NCBI GenBank assembly: GCA_000708835.1
Contig: DF237082.1
Span: forward strand, 35,679-99,678
From: Klebsormidium nitens
Lineage: Eukaryota; Streptophyta; Klebsormidiophyceae; Klebsormidiales; Klebsormidiaceae
Length of the DNA stretch: 64,000 nucleotides
Direction: 5' to 3'
The notes below the pieces were generated by a model. That model did no database searches. It was not told the origin of the DNA and worked only from the letters and a program-made list of their open reading frames with translations. The stretch's first letter is position 1. Each line of letters begins with the position of its first letter. The position numbers and the translations under genes are program-made. This document shows, piece by piece, positions 24,702 through 37,721 of this stretch.

Positions 24702-26014
24702 ATTAGGTCAAGGTGACGAAGGGTGGAGTGGAACCCTCATTGAGGGGTTTTCAGAAAGTTTCCGGACATGTCGAGTTGCTCGAATAGTGGATTGGTGCCA
24801 AGGTGCGTCTCTTATGTTAGAGGGAAACATTGCAGGCATTCAGTGTACCTATTAGTGATTGACTGGTAACCCGCATCATGGGCTGTGATTGAAGTTAGTG
24901 AAGCCTTAAAAAGGTTATAAGCGAACAATACGGTTCCAAAGTACTTTACATGCTTGTCGAACCTTTCGTTGGCGTCGATCAGGTCCTTCCGGATCATGAG
25001 AATGCTCCTTAGGTCAGCGCCCAAAATGACGATATTTTTCCAAATAACCGTCGAACATGACAGTTTCTTGCGGACTCATACAGATTTGAGAACAGAGATC
25101 TGAGACTTGTATTTATAAGACCCTTGAAACTTGTGCGCGTCTATTCAAACCACTATCGATGATTTGCTGGCACGTAATGATATTCAAAGATGGAGTATTG
25201 CATTGAACGTTTTGCTAACTCTTCAGCAGCGCGCACAAGTGATTCAACTCAATCAAATTATATATCGGATGCTTCGTACCCGAGCCTTTATTAATGCTTC
25301 GAACTTTATTATAGTAGGGATAATTATAGGTAAGCTATAGGGAACTCACCATCAAATTGGCCTGCTGCACCTAGCTGCCCCAAGGATCGACTCAATTACG
25401 ATCTTTGCATGAGTGTCGCCATGCAGATAATGATCCGTGTATGTGTAATATAATGAACTTATTGTGTGCACGGATTCATCGCCAGGGCTCAGCGGCTCCG
25501 AGTGTCATGCAAAGTACGTGCACATGCGCGCGTTTTGTCTGATGCAGCCAGCCGGCCATATCATCGTATACCCGCCAGGCTTGCACTGCATGCGGGTCGG
25601 TTTAAACATATCATCTTGCTCAACCAACATATATGCAGATTCAATTGGAGGAACACAGGTCCGAAACATTACGTCTTGAGGCAAGCAATGATGTGCCAGC
25701 TACCTAGTCACGTGCTACACACAGAACCGGTTCGCGGCAGCCACTGTACAGCAAAGATGTTGCTGCAGAGATTCTTCAAGCAACCAGCACCAAGCATTAG
25801 GCGCTTATTTTAATCCTGTCTATAGCAAGACGAGTCGACCGTTTATAAGCTCACCTCTATACCCTTGGATGATCACGGCATAAGATTGTTAGCATTCCAA
25901 GTTTGTGTCCTGTACGACATGGTAGCCATCTTTTTGAGTGAGTCATCTGAACTCCCATTGCTAACCATTTACAGTCACCGCTATCTATCAAGGATCGCAA
26001 GCTGAGCGGCAAGT
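24702..26014. other. Convergent 3' region between SHMT and malate dehydrogenase
   Basis: Both flanking genes end here (SHMT from the left, MDH from the right). Only short open frames without motifs were seen. Parts near 25240-25340 are AT-rich. Nothing else is supported. Confidence 0.5.
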
Positions 26015-28563
26015 TTATGCTGACGCAGCGGCCTTCTCTTTTGCAAATTCAATGCCCTTCTCGATGCTGTTCTTGAGCTCCGGCTTCAGGGCTTCGAGTG
26101 CCCTCTGCTCATACTCTGAAAGACCCTCCAGGGGCAGGACAGCCTCCACTCCCATCCGTCCCAACTTGACGCGAGAGGCAAAGAAGGGCAGGTCCGGAAT
26201 CAGCTGCAAAACGATAATTGCAATTAGCGAGGAGACTTGCAGGGGACTTAGTCGCCTGGCTTGTTTCGGGATCTGTGTTGGAGAGGGACCACAGAGCACA
26301 AAGAGGAGACGTCTGAGAACTGCGGAAGACTGTGTTTCGCCTCATGTTGAAACCGACGCTCTATGCTATGCCTGACTGAAAGAATACACATCTTAGCGGC
26401 AATCAAACATTGGACAGATCAAGTGTGCTGCCTGCTACTGCTACTACTGCCTTCGCGTAGACTGGCTCTACTTGGTTGAGCACGTGGTATCGAAATGATC
26501 TTTAAACTGTAGAATGATTGCTGAAGTCGCGAATCAAATCCACGCCAAGATGCTAGGAAGGGTCAAAGATACCATCTTTCCAATCACAACCATTCTAAAA
26601 CCGCCCAAGTCGTCATTCCAATGTTTCATCTTCATCAGACTCCAACTGATATTCTAAGTTGGATTTGGAGAGTTGCAGCAGCTTACGTTTGAGGCAATGT
26701 AAGTGCACTCATACACGTCCGGGTCGCCATCCAGAGCCCTCAGGCTTGATTCAGCAAACCGAGCAGCAGCATACGCCTGCAGAGAGGTTTGCCAACAATG
26801 ATGCATCAATGCATGAGGAATGGAACAGGTGTGCAATTCAACGAAAGCTTCTAAGCTATGCTGAGAGCCGTATATGCCTATCCGCCAGCCAAAACTTCTA
26901 ATCAGAAGCGGAGTTTATGTTGATAAACATTCAGATTGATGCCACTGAGGGTCCCAGATTACCTCGTCTTGCAGATCAAGAGCCTCTCCTTTTGAGAAAG
27001 AGAGCCCTGCTCGTTCAGAAGGCAGGAGATCAGGGTCAGCAGTGTGGCCAATGCAATCTGGGTTTTGCCCACTCACCATTGAAAGGGTGGCTGATCCTGC
27101 TCCGGCCTTGGCCTGCACATGTGGAGATTGGACATGTCAAGACAACCTCGCTCTACCACCCTTCTCGAGAGTTAGCAAATGTGCTCCCGAACTGATCCTG
27201 TCAACACCAACGACAATCTTGTTCTACCACCATTTTGAACAACAATTGGGTGCACTCCCAAGGTAATCCTTAAACATCAGCACCACCGGCAATTTAACCT
27301 GCAATCAGCACAAACAACACCATGCGCAGCAAGTAACACTTTGTTGGAAAAACTAGGTTTGCCGGCACTCAGAAAAATTGCATGATCCTTGAATAAAAGC
27401 AAGTGCAGATTCCCTCTTCACTGCTTCCTTTATAATTGCCATCGATTCCTACTTCGAGCCTCGCACACTCCCTGTTATCGAGTGCGAACCTACATTCGAT
27501 TCCACTTGTGGTGACAAGGAAAACCAGCAGAACTGGAACCTATAGTGTATGCATTCATGGTGGCAAAACACATTAGAAGACAGAACAATGAAGGTCACTG
27601 CAAGCTCACCTCGACCACCTCAGTTCCAGCATTCTGGATCCTCGTTGTCAGCTTGTCAATAATCTCCTCTGACTCGAAGAACGTCTTTGGCTTCACTTTT
27701 GACAACAGCGGCAAGATCGTAATCCCAGCATGACCACCGATCACAGGGACATCGACATCGATCAACCTCTGCTTTTGCTGCTGCGCCACAAAAGTGTTTG
27801 CCCTAACCACATCCAGAGTGGTCACGCCAAAGAGCCTTGCAGGGTCAAAAACCCCCCGCTTCTTCAGGACCTCGGCAGCGATGGGAACAGTGGAGTTGAC
27901 GGGGTTGCTGATGATGTGGATGAGGGCCTTGGGCGCGTGCTGTGCGACTGCATCGACCAGATCTCTTACGATCCCCGCATTGATGTTGAAGAGGTCATCC
28001 CGAGACATGCCTGGTTTCCGGGGGATGCCTGCGGGAATGATGACGAGATCTACATCCTTCAAGGCAGCTGGAAGCTCGTCTTTCCCCGTGAAAGCCTCGA
28101 CCTTGGCAGGGGTGTTGCAGTGGCTGAGGTCAGCGGCCACCCCCTTCACATTTGCAATATCGTATAGGTGCAGATCTGAGACGAGGGGGCTCATCTTGAC
28201 GAGAAGGGACAGCGGCTGCCCGATCCCGCCGGCGGCTCCGAGCACAGCGACCTTGTACGTGACAAGGGCGACCACCTGCCCCTTTCTGCTGGCCGCAGCA
28301 GCAGTCCTCCTTCCCAATCGCTGCTGCGAGATGGTCTGCTCAAAGAACGAGGTCGACGCTTCATTGCACATCTTGGAAGTTGGCGCCCCGGCGCGCATGC
28401 CCTCGAAGGACCGCAGGGAGGCGGCTGCTGCGGGTGCATGCATGCTGCCACGCGGCACTGCACATGTTCTCGGCGACGAGGACACCCCGCCCGCCTGCCT
28501 CACATTTGTTGCAGCGAAAGCTGCGTGGCCCAAGGCGTTCTGAAGGTAGGCGGTGGAAGCCAT
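26015..28563 (-). CDS. NAD-dependent malate dehydrogenase, plastid type
   Basis: Minus-strand exons 27610-28563, 27077-27112, 26687-26776 and 26015-26203 join in frame to 422 residues. The enzyme interconverts malate and oxaloacetate with NAD. Residues 1 to about 100 are Ala/Ser/Arg-rich with few acids, as in a plastid transit peptide. The mature part starts at about [15 protein letters not shown] (NAD loop GAAGGIG, residues 109-115). Asp135 in LYDIANV favours NAD over NADP. Substrate arginines are in [11 protein letters not shown] (R182, R188), and the catalytic pair is Asp251 in TTLDVVRAN and His278 in [10 protein letters not shown]. The leader length and sequence resemble plant pNAD-MDH more than glyoxysomal forms, but peroxisomal targeting cannot be excluded from sequence alone. 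The C terminus is AAASA, with no SKL-type signal. Exon 2 is only 36 nt and still in frame. Confidence 0.94.
27141..27270 (-). repeat. Degenerate 71-bp tandem duplication in MDH intron 1
   Basis: Two diverged copies (27141-27199 and 27212-27270) share GACAA-C-T-TCTACCACC starts and TGC(A)CTCCC-A--T-ATCCT ends. The pair lies 29 bp from the acceptor of the 36-nt exon 2. Confidence 0.55.
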
Positions 28564-29826
28564 GGCGTCTCTCTGGATTGAGCAGAAGATAGATCTACAG
28601 GCTCAGGAGTCAGCAGCAACTGAGCGAAGCAAGAATGTGCCATAATTGCCGCGCAATAGATCAGCCAGGGCGGCAACAACTAGAAGGAGCGGGCATTGTA
28701 GCTGAGCTTGAATCTTCCTTAAAAGAGGGCGTCTACGTGACATCAGCACCGGTGAATCCAAGCAGAGCAATTTGCTCGGAGAAAACACCGCTGATACCAA
28801 TTTCTGGCGACGGAGTAGCAGAAGCTCATGCTTCCATGTCGCTTTAATGACGTCAGGGGGGACCGGTCCCTCGACGCCCTCTTTAATTGAACTTGAAGTT
28901 GAAGATTCGGAATCTGGAAATATCTTACTGGCTCCGCGCGAGCCTGTGCGCGCTTCAGACCGGACTGTACATGCCATGAAACGCAATCTCAGCCGTCAAC
29001 GTAGTTGTTGACGGATGCGATCGACGGACGTACTGCTTCAAGAACGCGCTTACACACCGCTCGCGATCAGGGTTTCCCTTTCTGTTTGTGTTGCACGGGC
29101 CAAATTAAGTTGCATCGTCACCTTTGATTACTACATGGTCCTTTGTGGCCTGCAAGCTTTTGCCATTGGCAACACTTTAACCACGCAGGGACCATATATT
29201 GAGGGTTGGTGTACAATCGGCCTAAAGAGAGTTGATGTTTTATCGGTTTTATCATGATGGTGCATGTCAAGGCCGGACATTGCATGCACCGTCGTTTATG
29301 ACCGGACTCATCAATGATCTCAATGGCACATGGGCGTGCATGGTGCCAGTGATCAAATTTAGGGCTTATCTCGGGCCCCTTAAAACCTTGCACCCAAGAT
29401 CGATATATGCTGTTTTCGACGAAGCGTTCGATAGTTCCCATAAAGGTGGCCGGCATCGCATATCGTCGATTTTCTTGAATTTCGCACCTGATGGATTGCA
29501 GACTGGCCGTGCAACATCACTTCAGGTGCCCGATCATGCCAGATGAGTATCAGTTGATCTGTGGATCATTGCATGCCACACATTTCTAATCAAACTAATA
29601 CTCAATTTGTCTCGGCATTATCAGCAACATCATTGCCGTTGGATCCAGGTCCTGGTTCTCATAAGTCACCTTAAATCTATGATTGCATGGTGGCAATATC
29701 GAACGAGGAAACAACGTACTACAAGCTCAATGTTTAAGCGGTTCTATATACCTGAGTTCCTGCCACCGTGATTATCTAGCTCCGATCAATAACGGAGTGG
29801 GCCTCAACCTCAACACACGCATAACC
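28564..29826. other. Upstream region of malate dehydrogenase
   Basis: This 1.26-kb gap lies between the MDH start (minus) and the 3' end of the CTL gene (minus). A minus-strand open frame at 28603-28986 has no recognisable domain and most likely lies in the MDH promoter or 5' UTR. Apart from a palindromic TGACGTCA site I see nothing specific. Confidence 0.5.
28848..28855. promoter_or_regulatory. TGACGTCA palindrome (bZIP-type site)
   Basis: A perfect TGACGTCA lies 285 bp upstream of the MDH start codon. This is the known core bound by TGA/CREB-type bZIP factors. Use here is inference. Confidence 0.3.
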
Positions 29827-32800
29827 TTAAGCCCGAGGCCTGTTCAACTTCGCCAACTCAACTTCGAGTTGCGCTTTTCTTTGAGCATCCTCCTCATCTA
29901 GAGCCTTTGCATGCCGGGACAAAGCGTCCATCAGCAGCGGCGGCGCATAGCGCGGCACGCCTCCATTTTCCTCACAATCCTCACAGAACGCTAGAAGCAC
30001 TGTGTCCACCGCCATCTCAACGACACCAAAGAATATGGACGCGATAATGAAAGCCACGCCCCACACAAACTGCATGCAGATGAGGAGAGAGTTAAAGTCT
30101 AGAGCGGAGGAGAACCAAGTGACTACTGCGACAGCACTTCATGGCAAGTGAACAGAACTCTACACAAGTCGTGGTCACAATTGATGACCCATCCACCGAC
30201 TGCTTACGAGAAGCCAATCGGAAAACAGGTGCGAAGAACGAGTGTCCCTCAAAATCGCCGACGTCAACGTAGAACACACGAACGACGCGGGCTTCTGGTG
30301 ATCTCTAGAATCTTTTGGTTCCAGATAGATCCTTCCCTTGAATCGCCACACAGACCGGTTGAGCCCCTTGACGGCGATCAACTTCAGTCCCGCAAGCGGT
30401 TGACCTCCGAAGCACTCTTGCGTTACTGACAGTGCACAGACAGCAGGATGGCCACAGCCTCCCAAACAGACTGCGCTTGTAGAACACTGCAAACCTAGTC
30501 TAGGAAGCGTCGAGATCCAGGAATCAGTGCCCAGCTTCTAGTATCTATTCGCCTCCGCAGACCGGATCCCCCAGGGTGGAACATCTGCCCAAAACCCCAC
30601 GCGCGGCCGTGCATAATCAAGCGAGCAAAGCAGTCGCGAAAGCTCACAAGGACGGGCGCGAGCGGGCTGGAGATCTTGTCCTGCCCCGTCTTGTAGCGCT
30701 CCCCGTCGAGCATGAGGAAAGCGAAGACGGCGCACGCGAGGCTGACGGCCATCTTGCCCAGGAAGAGCACGAAGTCGCCGATGACGTTCACGGCTGCGAC
30801 GCGCAGCACGTTGCCGAAGAGCAGCTTGGCCGCGGTCTGGGCGGACGAGCAGAAGCCCTTGCCCTTGATGGCGATCTGCGGGGAAGGTGGGAACTGAGTG
30901 AATACCGAAGTCTTACAGAGATGTATCAAGACGTAAGAGCAGTCGAGCGGGCAAAGCCGACCAAGAATTGGATGTGAGTGGGAAAAAGCTAGGCACGACA
31001 AGCGGCTGCTTTGGCGGAAGAAAGGACGAGCAGTCAAGACAGCAGACGTGGTCAGACTCTGCTTGCGCAGTAAAATACACAGGAGGCGCCTCCTCTTCCC
31101 ATCAATCGCAGAAATATTACACCAAGCGGATTCTATAAAGATCACAAAACTAAGATCCGCAGCCCCGCGTGAAGGAGGTGTCAACGTGTTCCCTTGTCTC
31201 ACCATAACATGCGCGTTCCCTTTTCCGCCGCGCTATCGTCAATCGACGCATAATGACCGGGTCTTCCTCATCAGACTTCTCAAAGAACCCATCAGTGCTT
31301 GCAGACAAAAAAGACCTAAGATATCAGCCATACCAGAAAACAAATCGCTTTGCCTCACCATGATATACGCGTTCCTGTTGATGAAGTTGACGATCCACTC
31401 GAGGCAGCCCAGCCAGCACTGCACGCAGCAGCAGAGCCACTTGGTCCAGCTGCCCTGGCCCGCCTCCTTGAGCTTGCGCTGCAAATACGCCGCGATGAAC
31501 CGCACCAGCTCCACCGTCGCAACTAGGAGCGAGCCGAAAGCCACGCTGCCCAGGTGGTACCGGAAGGTCCGGTACACGGAGCCGAAGAGGGGCACCAGCG
31601 GAACCGACTGGAGCGGAACGAGGGGACATGTGAGTCAGGTTTTGGAGTTGTTACCAGGATCGAGCGCAAAACCCCGCTGCCCCAACAGTACCGAAACGTG
31701 CGGTGCATGGAGCTAAAGGGGGGCACCAGCGGAACCGACTGGAACGGAAGAAGGCAGAAAAGGGTTTAGGGTTGAGTAGAGAGCAACTAGGACCGAGTCA
31801 AATTCCACACTGCCCTGGTCATACCGCTACATGCGGTACATGAAGTCGAAGAGAGCAAGCGGATACGACTGGGGTGGAAGAGGACAATGCGTTCGACATC
31901 TTCATCTGCACTTCAGTGCCACGCTGCCCAGGTCAGAACGTGCGTGACACCAGGCGAAGAGGAGGCACCAGCAGGACCGACCGAAACGAATTCGTACACA
32001 GGAGAATAGTGTTCTTCAGTTGCAAGATTTCCACTCAGTCGGCACGCGAGCCTCACGCGAGTTGGCTTCTCTTCAACCTGGCATTGAGCATTCTCTTCGG
32101 GGGTCGGAAAATTGCGATGATTGCGAAATATCTCTCCGGAGCCGTTTAGCTTTTGCCTCTGGAGAAGTAGGGATATTTCGGAGCTTCTTCCGTGCAACCC
32201 AATGACTCTGCGGACGCAGGGACCGGTCGAAAGCTTCATTCGGTCGGACATCGACAGACTCCATGGAAGCAGGGAACGAAGCGCACGCACCGAGATGTCC
32301 CCCCGCGACCAGTAGTAGGACGAGACCCCCCCCGCGATGATGCACAGCGAGACGCCCACGACGAAGTGCGACGTCCAGAGCAGCCCGAACAGGTGGTACA
32401 GCAGGACCCACTTCATGCTGGTGTTGTACTGGATGTCGTACCCGCAGCAGTTCTCCACGCCGCACTGGAAGGTGGAGTTGAACACGGAGTACTGGCAGCA
32501 CCCGGCGATGTCGCAGCCCTGGGTCGGCTCTATGGTCCCCGCGCTGAAGAGGTAGCTGGTGCGGGGGGGGGGGTCAAGGACAAGTGCGAGCAAACAGGCC
32601 GACCAAGGGCCGAAAATCGCGATTTAGAAAGGAGATGAAAACCCAAGAAACTCGCAGCCCTGCGTCACCTCCACGGTGCCCGCGCTAAAGAGGTAGCTGG
32701 GGCGGGGGTCAAGGAAAGTGCGGGTAAAGAGGGCGACGAAGGGCCAAACTCTTCACCATCAAGAAAGATGATAACAAGCCAAGGGCATGGTAAGCTCGAC

Positions 32801-35800
32801 TAAAGAGTGAACACCTTAAACGGAGTTTTGCCTGCTCCGTGCCCGTACCCACCCTAAACACCACAATTAACCCTATCGATCACAGTGCGGTGGCCTTGTT
32901 ACTCTCTCATTACTCTTTTCTTGAGATCGGTCCGAGGATCGGTCACCGACGGATGGTTCACTTCGTCTTATCTTCCATGCACGTCTGCAATGACATTTCT
33001 GAGTTGGATACCGCCCCTCGCAGTAAGGAACTACTTCGGCAAGCAGTGTATGTCGGAGGATATGAAGAAGCAATGCACAAGGAGATCGAAGTATCGAAAC
33101 TCGAGCGATTGAGGATACATGGTGACTGCCACCCAGTAGACGCCGAGGGCCGCCACAGCGATGACCGGAAAGATCGGGAAGAAGACCAGCGAAGGGATAT
33201 GGCCGATGGCCTTGCACGCAACCTGCAAACCGCCATTTAGATACTCAGAAGCGTTCTGAACACTCAACAAGATACACCAGATAAGAAACGGGAGAAGAGA
33301 ACTCTGCGACGTGCCAGATCTGGAGGCAGCACGCCGCCAAAGTATGCGTGGCACGGGTTGGCTCAGAAATGCTACGCACATTATTTCAGGACGAAACTAG
33401 ATTCCAGGCCCATAGACTCGCGCTCTGGGTGAAGGGAGCAACAAACTACAGCTTGTGAGTGGCCAATGAGCGACTTAGAATTGTTGCTTACCTGCACTAC
33501 GCCGATGGCGATGCGTATCCGCTTGATCATGATGATCGTGAAGATGATGAAGAGTACAGTGAAGATCGTGAGGGCGATGGCGACGTACTTCAGGTCAGTG
33601 GCCTCCTGCGGACGGAAAAGCATGTCCAGAATGAGCCCGTCGGACAATTCAGAAATGTTTCTTTGCAAGCCGTTCTCAGGGGGTTCGACTGCGTCGAGCT
33701 TACAGAAGCTGAAGAAACTTCTGGGGGATTGACTGCGGTTCGGCATGGCGACGAGGCCACCTCCTCGGAGCGGTAAAAAGGCGAGGCAGTCTTCCCGTAT
33801 CCTGCACGAGACAGATCTCAGACATCGCCGTTCAAAGCATCAACTGCCGACAACCATACAAACAACCATGCAAAGATGCACCGAAGCAAGAACCTATGAA
33901 CCTCAAGCCTTAGTTAAACCCCACCTCACTTGTCTGAGCTGACGTAAGGACGACAACGCAGACCAGACACACACCCCTTAGGTTTGCAAAAGGAAACAGA
34001 AACGTTCCTGAGATGATAGCTGAGAACATGGATGAGGTTTCCGTGGAGTGCTTCGCGACACGCAAAAGAGGCACGTACCTGGCCGGTAGTGCCAGTCAGA
34101 TCCAGCTGCCGTGCGGCTGACTCGCCGATGAGAGCGTTAACGGCGTCGGAGCCTATCACGCCAGCTGCAGAAAGGAAAGGTGCTAGTCAGCGGCGCTCAG
34201 GGTGTAAAGAATGACGACGAACAGCAGCTGAGTCGTTTCCAATCATGAAAAACCGTCTCATGTTCCCCTGCCTTCGACCCTCAGGTTTGGTTTTTGCACG
34301 CTTTCTCCCGGATGATGGAGCATTGGAGGAGACTACCGGACTTTCAGCGTGGGTCGAGAACAGAGCTGCAACCAGCAACAATTTCCCAAGGCGGTGAAGA
34401 AAGACGTCATATCCTCCACTTAGTCAATCATTCTGACGGTTCAAAGCAGCCGCCTACCTTTGGCGTAGGTGTAAAGGACGACGGCGATGAGTAGCAGGTT
34501 CACGCCAATGATGAAGAGCCACGTCATGAGGCCCGCCAGAAAGCGCATCAGGATGAGGAACACGAAGCCGAGGATAAAGGGCGCGACGCCGGCGCAGACC
34601 ACCAGTACCAGCCAGGCGCGGCCGAGATCCGCCACGTAACGCTGTGGAAAGGACAGAGCTCCATTTTGGAACTGACATCTTGTTACGTGGAAGGGAGGCA
34701 ACTAAAGGCCCATCGGTGATCGTTTTAAAATCAGCCTTGTTCTTTTTACGATGATACGAAGAACCACGTAGCGACGCTTGAAAAGGCGCTATGCCCGGCT
34801 TCATGACGATAACTGTAATCTGGCAATGATAGGAGATGGTCATACGGCGCTTCAATTGATAATCAATCTGAGCTCTCCACCAAAGCGCAGTGAAGAGTCT
34901 CTAATGAATACCTTTCCTAATGGGCCGGAAACTTTTACAAAAAGTTGTAGCTTGCTTCATCCAGCTGGTCGCTTAGGATGATGACAAAATCGACAAACGG
35001 CTCATCCGTGCAATACGCGCCAGCTTCAGTTCAAATCCTTCTTGATGTGAACCCCTTAAATCAAAGTTTCCGTCTCACATTCAGGATTGCTGCAGGCTGG
35101 TTCAGGAGCGCCTTGACTGCATCAGCGTAGTACTGCGAGTTGGACGACGCAACTTGGATCCCATTTACTGGTGCTGCTCTCCATGTGGCATATGCCTCGG
35201 TGTTGAGGCCGCTCTGCTGCGGTTGACAGCTCCAGAAGACTGCGAGGGAGGGTAGAGAGGCTAATCAAGGCTGCTGAAGAAGGACCGAGCTTATCTAAGT
35301 CACAATTGACGAATCAAATATCAATCCTTCACTACAGAAGAGCGACGTAAACGGTTTTATGCAACAAACTCGTGATGACGAATCGATCGCTGAACCTTCG
35401 CAACTGAAGATCGACTAGAAACAGGTATCAGGTCAAGGGCAGCAACCTGATGATTCGTTTCCTTTGCATCACTACCAGGTTTCACCCGTAGTGTACGGCC
35501 TTACACCCAGCTTGCAGTTTCAGTGATCAGCAAGACCAACTCCTTTAATCTGCTGCCAAAGAGGTGTCGGCAACTCGTCCCCGGCCCGCCTTTACGTCAG
35601 ACTCGTTTCGACTGCGCTAGTCCCCTCAAAAGAAAAGTACGATGCTTCAACATGACAACACATCCCACTTACAGTTGTCTGAGGGGAGCAACACAGGATA
35701 GCACGGTCCTTGCAGGTTGGCTGAGAAGTTCTTCTGCTGCGGCGTAAGCAGGTCGTAGTAGTCGTAGTTGCGTGCGGCCCAAGTCTCCATGTCCTGAACC

Positions 35801-36952
35801 GGGGGCTTAGGCCCCTCGGGGTAGTCGCAAACCCAGGACAGGGAGGTGTTGGACACTTCGGGACAACCTTTTAAGCAGATGCTGCAAGAAAAGGAAACAG
35901 TTTCTTGTCAGTTGAAGTCTCAATAAGTCGAGCCATAAAAGAAGATTCAGGCAAGTTGGCTCTATGTAGGGTGTCTGGCTTGGTGGGGATCAGCCACAGC
36001 CCTTGGTCAAGCCCTTGGCAAGCATTCTGGCTTCATGACAGACATATGAAACAAGGAAATTGGTCAATTTAGATTGAATGGTGGAAAACTTCGTTTCCTT
36101 TTATTGTGGAGGAAAGTACATTCAAATTGGTATGGACAAAGTCAAAATCTTTGAATAAGGGCCCAAAGTGGTGCCTGCTCACCTTCTAGCATCTGACAGA
36201 CTGAACGGGTCAAGGGGGTTGCCGCTGTCGTAGATCTGCTGCGGGTTCATCCAGTACCGGGTGTCAAACCCAACCAAGTTCGGCTGTGCGTCGCTTGCTC
36301 CACACAGGTTGCCCCTGTAATCTAGCCCGTAAACCAACCTGCATCGAAAAGCGGAGTTGCACTTTCAAGGGAGCGCTCCTGAAGGTGCATGATTCAAGAT
36401 GTGGTCACCTTCAGCTTTCTATGATGGAAAAACAGTGACGTCAGTCAACAATGTTTCGACCTGCTTTCTGTGATGAAAGGAAGTGACATCAGCCAACAAT
36501 TTCAAGCACATTGGAAGGATTGTTGCTCCAGCTAGCTCTTGTGTTACAATTGAGATGTTGCTGAGCTGACATGGGGCTGATTTGGCGCCACGGAGAGGTT
36601 GAATAAAAGTACCAATTCTGCTGTGGGCACCAAATGCGCGTTTGAGGGTTTGCAGGCTTCTTCTCAGGATAGTGAGAATGAAGGGGGCTCACCTTCTGGG
36701 GTCCCCCTTGGCGAATGCACTCCCTGCCACGATAAGCATACCAATCCAGAACAACACAAAGAGAATCAGGAACAAGACGTCCCGGCACTTTCTGTCCTCA
36801 ACCACTCTGGAGACAACATAACCCCTGTCATTTGATGGCCGTCTGCTCTGAGGGGGCGCTGGAGCGGACGGCACCAGATTTGGAGGCAAAATTGGCGGAG
36901 TACCCGTGCCAACAATTGCGCCTGTCGGCCCTGTGTAGCTCTTCTTCCCCAT
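29827..36952 (-). CDS. Choline transporter-like protein (CTL/SLC44 family)
   Basis: Minus-strand exons 36693-36952, 36183-36338, 35673-35881, 35079-35239, 34458-34641, 34079-34164, 33492-33605, 33119-33222, 32291-32555, 31359-31607, 30648-30875 and 29827-30069 join in frame to 752 residues, close to other plant CTL proteins. CTLs are multi-pass membrane proteins; plant CTL1 affects choline and lipid trafficking and sieve-plate formation. Visible marks are a Pro-rich cytosolic N terminus, TM1 at about residues 58-80 followed by RLVYGLDYRGNLCG, and a Cys-rich extracellular loop (CLKGCPE, GPCYPV, FWSCQP). Later come a GHIPSLVFFPIFPV helix, YHLFGLLWTSHFV, FRYHLGSVAFGSLLVA, INRNAYIM and the C-terminal VEMAVDTVLLAFCEDCEEN signature. 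Introns 8 and 9 contain decayed copies of the following exon's acceptor end. Start chosen as the first Met of the long exon 1 frame (MGKKSYTGP). Confidence 0.94.
31521..31987 (-). repeat. Four tandem copies of the CTL exon 10 acceptor end
   Basis: The true exon 10 start and acceptor (plus coordinates about 31521-31617) recur at about 31652-31750, 31784-31880 and 31900-31987, with increasing divergence and a period of about 115-133 bp. All copies keep an ACGCTGCCC or CACTGCCC-type core and the CGACTGG or GACCGA acceptor side. Copy 2 retains the acceptor context and an open frame; copy 3 has an in-frame stop. Confidence 0.85.
32511..32748 (-). repeat. Duplicated CTL exon 9 acceptor end
   Basis: The first 45 coding bases of exon 9 plus the adjoining intron (32511-32608) are repeated at 32652-32748. 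The second copy still reads YLFSAGT-E-TQGC after an AG acceptor. It sits upstream of the real exon in the direction of transcription. Confidence 0.85.
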
Positions 36953-37721
36953 GGCTAAACCTCTATCTAGACAAGAGGGGCTTGATTTTGATAAGCTGAT
37001 CTTTAGGCAACCCTCATCAACAATCTCTTTACTAAACCCTTAAGAGGTACTCAGTTGTAATTGTTGTTTGGACAACTCCCAATCGACTCTGCCAACCTTT
37101 TTCTTAGAAATTCGCCTCTTGCATTGAGCACTTTTGGCTTATGGTCATGAAGTCTATCTGGGATCTCTTTTATCCTCCAAGTTGAAACTGAGTTGTGGGA
37201 CTGCCCTTGGGAGGGGCCGCGGTTGCCAATCCCAGCAGTCTTTGAGGCGCCCCTGATCAGTTCTGATTCTGATAAACGTCAACTGATCGCCATGGGTTGC
37301 AGACTCCAGAGGCACTCCCTCTTGCCTCCTCAAAAAATTAGGGTTTGGTCCCTGCATTCCCCAGGGAGCTTATTCACACTCAGCCTTAAAGTTCTTGCAA
37401 GATGGTCTGGATAAGGGGGGAGAGATTTGTCAGCTGGGGGAACCGAGGGGGGGCCCGGACAGAGAAAGAACTTCCCCACTGGACTCTGAAATGCACAGGA
37501 CGGAGCCCCCCAATCCAAATACGATTGGGCTTGTGGACTGCAGGGTGGTCAGGCGGAACGCACAATCTCTGTGGTAGCTAGCAAGCTGCAACTTCGAGTT
37601 CAAGCAGCTGAGCTCGATCCTGATTTGTTGCCTCAGCACAAAGAGAGCTGTGTCTTTTTCAACTTGGCGCCTTGGTAGTGCTTGCTGGACTCTCGCAATT
37701 GCGGGTCAGAAGATTGTCAAA
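36953..37721. promoter_or_regulatory. Divergent promoter region, CTL and cyclophilin
   Basis: This 769-bp gap between two start codons facing apart must hold the promoters and 5' UTRs of both genes. I see no clear TATA box or paired motif that would let me mark individual sites. Confidence 0.5.

Noticed and set aside
28603-28986. Minus-strand 127-codon open frame just upstream of MDH
   Set aside because: No motif and low-complexity content; position fits the MDH promoter or 5' UTR better.
30576-30977. Plus-strand open frame over CTL exon 11
   Set aside because: It is the complement of a conserved CTL exon and rich in Glu/Ala/Arg as expected for a mirror frame.
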